This document shows, one piece after another, positions 36,718 to 36,788 of a stretch of DNA of 36,788 bases. The translations under genes and the position numbers were made by a program. Origin of the DNA: Candidatus Uhrbacteria bacterium (lineage in GTDB: Bacteria; Patescibacteriota; Patescibacteriia; UBA9934). The DNA is taken from contig JABHCP010000003.1 in assembly GCA_018673485.1 (NCBI GenBank), positions 1 through 36,788 on the forward strand, read 5' to 3'. Each line of letters opens with the position of its first letter. Position 1 is the stretch's first letter. The notes under the pieces were generated by a model. That model did no database searches. It saw only the letters and a list, made by a program, of their open reading frames with translations, and was not told where the DNA came from.

Positions 36718-36788
36718 ATGAATGAATCAACGTCACTCAAACTTGCTCGGACTTTTTTAGGGAAACGTGTAGAGCTTGAGTTTGATCA
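36718..36788 (+). CDS. Probable inorganic pyrophosphatase, N-terminal fragment
   Basis: Only 23 residues are in the window (MNESTSLKLARTFLGKRVEL, then EFD). The pattern A-x-x-FLGK-x-V resembles the N terminus of family I inorganic pyrophosphatases, which hydrolyse PPi to drive biosynthesis. No catalytic residue is visible yet, so this is a tentative call. It is transcribed from the -10 that abuts the tRNA terminator, or by read-through from the tRNA. Confidence 0.45.
   Translation, partial: MNESTSLKLARTFLGKRVELEFD

Overview
The window looks like a chromosomal segment of a Patescibacteria (CPR) bacterium, probably of the Parcubacteria/ABY1 type. The evidence is the gene set: ftsEX, a DUF4012 protein, mreB, a TrmB-type regulator, a 51-residue L33 and glycine-tRNA ligase. 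There are also a PIF1-like helicase, several secreted or lipid-anchored proteins with Ig-like, Asp-box or TSP3 repeats, and intergenic words such as TGCCTGCCGGCAGGCA. TGA is used as a stop, so this is the standard code, not code 25. The taxon is inferred from gene content only.

Layout: 1-1123 is the end of a large surface protein. 1314-6884 holds ftsE-ftsX and three glycosyltransferases, with one small membrane gene on the minus strand. 6865-7707 is a REP-associated tyrosine transposase (RAYT) between its REP-like palindromes. 7738-12812 holds a DUF4012 protein and an mreB-GT4-trmB run. 12813-15594 is a GC-rich island with two unknown minus-strand genes. 15595-19539 is holB, an Asp-box lipoprotein, frr and glyQS. 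19818-24842 holds an M16 peptidase, tpiA, a TPR protein, rpmG, a Cys-rich unknown and a U32 protein. 24904-31860 is mostly minus strand: a GC-rich membrane protein, a PIF1 helicase, two GC-rich unknowns in a repeated cassette frame, and a DEAD-box helicase. 32135-36788 holds a 68-residue GC-rich unknown, a TSP3-repeat secreted protein, five small minus-strand genes, tRNA-Trp and the start of a probable pyrophosphatase.

Two gene classes are interleaved. Ordinary genes are AT-rich (17 of 60 bases G/C in one ftsX line), mostly lack a Shine-Dalgarno (SD) site, and often have an extended -10 (TGnTATAAT-like) only 6-11 bases before the ATG, so their mRNAs should be leaderless or nearly so. Seven unrecognised genes (13309, 14467, 23090, 24904, 28182, 29723, 32135) are GC-rich (43 of 60 in one line of 14467) and have clear SD sites. 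Most also have long, hairpin-rich leaders, their own terminators and a consensus-like promoter. Five of the seven, plus the AT-rich TSP3 gene, share one promoter design: TTGACA, a 17-base spacer of the form AAA-N5-(A/T)TTTT, then TATATT or TATTAT. Two of them sit in a tandem frame whose 5' and 3' borders are repeated while the cargo differs. This class of single-gene, separately controlled cassettes is the best candidate here for an undescribed system.

Other structures stand out: three loopless perfect palindromes (28, 32 and 48 bp), each centred on CGATCG; three terminators whose U-tract runs straight into the next gene's extended -10; a REP copy that supplies a glycosyltransferase stop codon; and structured leaders before the DEAD-box helicase and tpiA. 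Without tools, family names rest on motif recognition, and RNA structures and promoters rest on reading by eye.
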